DNA of 16,380 nt from Gemmatimonadaceae bacterium (GTDB lineage Bacteria; Gemmatimonadota; Gemmatimonadetes; Gemmatimonadales; Gemmatimonadaceae), in the NCBI GenBank assembly GCA_025453855.1, contig JALOPO010000008.1, positions 1 to 16,380 on the forward strand. Direction: 5' to 3'. A program made the position numbers and the translations under genes. A model generated the notes under the pieces. It made no database searches. It was not told the DNA's origin and saw only the letters and a program-made list of their open reading frames with translations. This document shows, one piece after another, positions 15,406 through 16,380 of the stretch (its first letter is position 1; each line of letters begins with the position of its first letter).

Positions 15406-15421
15406 GGCAAGAGCGTTGCCG
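15406..15421 (-). promoter_or_regulatory. Sigma-54-like -24/-12 promoter motif upstream of the pilin gene
   Basis: On the minus strand CGGCAA (15421-15416), a 5-nt spacer and TTGCC (15410-15406) match the RpoN consensus TGGCAC-N5-TTGCA in spacing and in the invariant GG-N10-GC. A start near 15396 would leave a leader of about 48 nt before the pilin ATG at 15348. PilA promoters in several bacteria use sigma-54. In a G+C-rich genome such a match can arise by chance, so this is a candidate only. Confidence 0.45.
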
Positions 15422-15434
15422 ACCCCGACCATTG

Positions 15435-15450
15435 GTTGCAAGTCGTTGCA
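15435..15450. repeat. Direct repeat GTTGCA upstream of the sigma-54-like motif
   Basis: GTTGCA occurs at 15435-15440 and 15445-15450, one helical turn apart, 14-29 nt upstream of the -24 element. The spacing suits two adjacent half-sites for an activator, although enhancers for sigma-54 usually lie further away. Confidence 0.3.
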
Positions 15451-15453
15451 GCG

Positions 15454-15477
15454 GCGTACGTTACGAAGATGGTACGC
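15454..15477. repeat. Inverted repeat GCGTAC-N12-GTACGC
   Basis: GCGTAC (15454-15459) and GTACGC (15472-15477) form a perfect 6-bp inverted repeat around an unusually A/T-containing 12-nt centre. It lies about 33-56 nt upstream of the -24 element, a plausible site for a dimeric regulator of the pilin promoter. No regulator can be named. The remainder of the 15349-15575 gap shows no gene. Confidence 0.35.
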
Positions 15478-15575
15478 ATGGCCACGGCGAGCGGCCCCGG
15501 TGCAGAACGCGAGCACTCATGCAGGGTGCAAGCACCGGCGCCGCCACGCCGGCGCATCGTCCGTGCGGCCGAGCC

Positions 15576-16013
15576 TCAGTCGGTGGCGCAGGTGGGGGCG
15601 CCGTCGGCGAGGGCGGGGCCGGCCCACCCCGGGGGCGCGCCGGCGGTGCCGGTGCGGATCGCGCAGGGGGTGCCGCCGGGGGTCTGGAGGAGGGCGTGCC
15701 AGCCGGTGCCATCGGGGGCGAGGACGAGTCCCGTGTTGCCGCGCGAGAGCGTGAGGCGCAGGAGGGCGGTGTCGGCGAGGGCGGCGTAGCGATTGGAGTC
15801 GGCGAAGAACGCCTCCTGGGCGGTCGCGACCTGGTGGAGGTCGGCGAGGCCGGCGGCGCGGGTGGCGCGTCCGCGCGCGCTGCCGACGCGTGGCAGGGCG
15901 ATGGCGGCGAGGATGCCGATGATGGCGACGACGACGAGGAGCTCGACGAGCGAGAAGGCGGCGCGCGAGCGGGCAGCGCGCGACGTGCGTGCGGATGGTG
16001 TGCGGGACGGCAT
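15576..16013 (-). CDS. Type IV pilin-like protein with Ala at the cleavage site
   Basis: A 145-residue prepilin with a long basic leader (about 19 residues, rich in Arg/Ser/Ala), then FSLVELLVVVAIIGILAAIALP. Glu24 is the +5 Glu. The residue before Phe20 is Ala, where nearly all prepilins have Gly. The rest closely follows the next pilin: TAQEAFFADSNRYA, SRGNTGLVL, a WHALLQTPGG strand and a C-terminal loop between Cys117 and Cys142 containing PPGWAGPALADG. CGGAG lies about 9 nt before the ATG. It is one of four paralogous pilins in tandem, and a 227-nt gap with promoter-like motifs separates it from the next. It may be a minor or slowly processed subunit. Confidence 0.87.
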   Translation of the reverse strand: MPSRTPSARTSRAARSRAAFSLVELLVVVAIIGILAAIALPRVGSARGRATRAAGLADLHQVATAQEAFFADSNRYAALADTALLRLTLSRGNTGLVLAPDGTGWHALLQTPGGTPCAIRTGTAGAPPGWAGPALADGAPTCATD

Positions 16014-16052
16014 GCGAGGCAGCTCCGGCGACGGGTGCGATGTCGCGCGGCC

Positions 16053-16070
16053 CCGTGCCGCGCGGCACGG
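16053..16070. promoter_or_regulatory. Perfect 18-nt palindrome upstream of a pilin gene
   Basis: CCGTGCCGCGCGGCACGG is its own reverse complement and starts 39 nt before the ATG of the pilin at 16013. It could be an operator for a dimeric repressor or fold as a 7-bp hairpin with a GCGC loop. The surrounding gap (16014-16286) otherwise holds only the terminator-like hairpin at 16198-16240 and short CATCGC/CGATGC repeats. Confidence 0.4.
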
Positions 16071-16197
16071 TCACGGTGCGTCGCCGCCCTGCGATCGCGG
16101 TAACCATTCGCGCGGTCGCCTGTCGCATTCGCGTGCCCGCGGTGCGATGCGTGCTCGCGCCATCGCATCGCGCCATGCGTGCGCCACTCCCGCAACG

Positions 16198-16240
16198 CAC
16201 GACGACCCGACCGGTCGCGTGGACCGATCGGGTCGTCGTG
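16198..16240 (-). terminator. 43-nt terminator-like hairpin after the partial pilin gene
   Basis: A 13-bp perfect outer stem (16198-16210 with 16228-16240), one mismatch (16211/16227), a 5-bp inner stem and a 5-nt loop (16217-16221). As at 3063-3105, the mismatch becomes U-G on minus-strand RNA, making a continuous 19-bp stem. It lies 46 nt after the stop of the pilin at the window edge. The following tract on the minus strand (CGTTGCGGG) is not U-rich. Confidence 0.58.
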
Positions 16241-16286
16241 ATGTCCGCTGGGCGTGCGCGCCTGGGCGCGCCGCGTGCCGGGCCGA

Positions 16287-16380
16287 TTACGGCTGGCAGG
16301 CGGGCTGGCCGTCGACGAGCGTCACGCCCGTCATGCCGGCCGGATCCGGCGCCGCCGGGCCGACCTTGATGCCGCAGCGC
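16287..16380 (-). CDS. C-terminus of a fourth type IV pilin-like protein (partial)
   Basis: The gene enters from the right edge. The last 30 complete codons before TAA (16289-16287) read RCGIKVGPAAPDPAG, then MTGVTLVDGQPACQP. This aligns with the end of the pilin at 14944 (RCAVKVGVAAVDPAGWTG ... CQP), including identical spacing of 26 residues between the two cysteines. It is therefore the disulfide-loop end of another pilin paralogue whose start lies outside the window. It is the only gene here ending in TAA, and the terminator-like hairpin follows 46 nt later. Confidence 0.82.
   Translation of the reverse strand, partial: RCGIKVGPAAPDPAGMTGVTLVDGQPACQP

Noticed and set aside
15526..15548. 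TTGCA with an upstream GG on the minus strand behind the pilin at 15576 as a second sigma-54 site
   Set aside because: The GG-to-GC distance is 11 instead of 10 nt.
16081..16197. Short CATCGC/CGATGC repeats as a CRISPR-like or tandem array
   Set aside because: The units are 6-7 nt, irregular and without constant spacers, as expected for G+C-rich intergenic DNA.

Overview
The window is about 16.4 kb of very G+C-rich bacterial chromosome. Nearly every third codon position is G or C, which is why several very long but meaningless reading frames appear on the plus strand. Every gene I can support lies on the minus strand, so the region reads from right to left. I infer Gemmatimonadota, probably Gemmatimonadaceae. 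The base composition, the style of the pilins (a shared AQExFF...RY helix and a C-terminal Cys pair) and a complete diderm type IV pilus alignment complex joined to chorismate genes all fit, but taxonomy cannot be proved from the sequence alone.

Layout in the direction of transcription. (1) 16380-14498: four tandem type IV pilin-like genes, the first of them cut by the window edge. A 43-nt hairpin follows the first, and a sigma-54-like -24/-12 motif precedes the most canonical pilin. (2) 14308-13115: a two-helix membrane protein with a badly eroded histidine-kinase-like C-terminus. (3) 13009-10856: three overlapping minor-prepilin-like genes resembling pilV, pilW and pilX/gspK. (4) 10701-5601: pilM-pilN-pilO-pilP-pilQ, tightly packed with 10-nt and 2-nt gaps and two ATGA overlaps. 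(5) 5571-3124: a large lipoprotein with Ig-like and beta-propeller-like regions, 29 nt behind pilQ, followed by a second 43-nt hairpin of the same architecture as the first. (6) 2992-1150: aroC and aroK. (7) 925-1: a minimal Smg/DUF494 protein and the N-terminal part of topA, which is broken by a frameshifting deletion.

How the genes work together. PilM (cytoplasm), PilN and PilO (inner membrane), PilP (periplasm) and the secretin PilQ (outer membrane) form the trans-envelope channel through which a pilus built from the pilins and primed by the minor pilins would be extended. The motors (PilB, PilT), platform protein (PilC) and prepilin peptidase (PilD) are not in the window. The lipoprotein sits where an extra outer-membrane or secretin-associated part would be expected. 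AroK and AroC catalyse two late steps of the shikimate pathway, and the pil-aro linkage echoes the pilMNOPQ-aroK-aroB arrangement of proteobacteria. Smg next to TopA also echoes a proteobacterial neighbourhood.

No mobile element, CRISPR array, tRNA or rRNA was seen. The most unusual points are the propeller lipoprotein in the secretin operon, the kinase-like protein next to a sigma-54-like pilin promoter, the pilin array including one with Ala at the cleavage site, two minor pilins without Glu5, the pair of identically built hairpins, and the disrupted topA.
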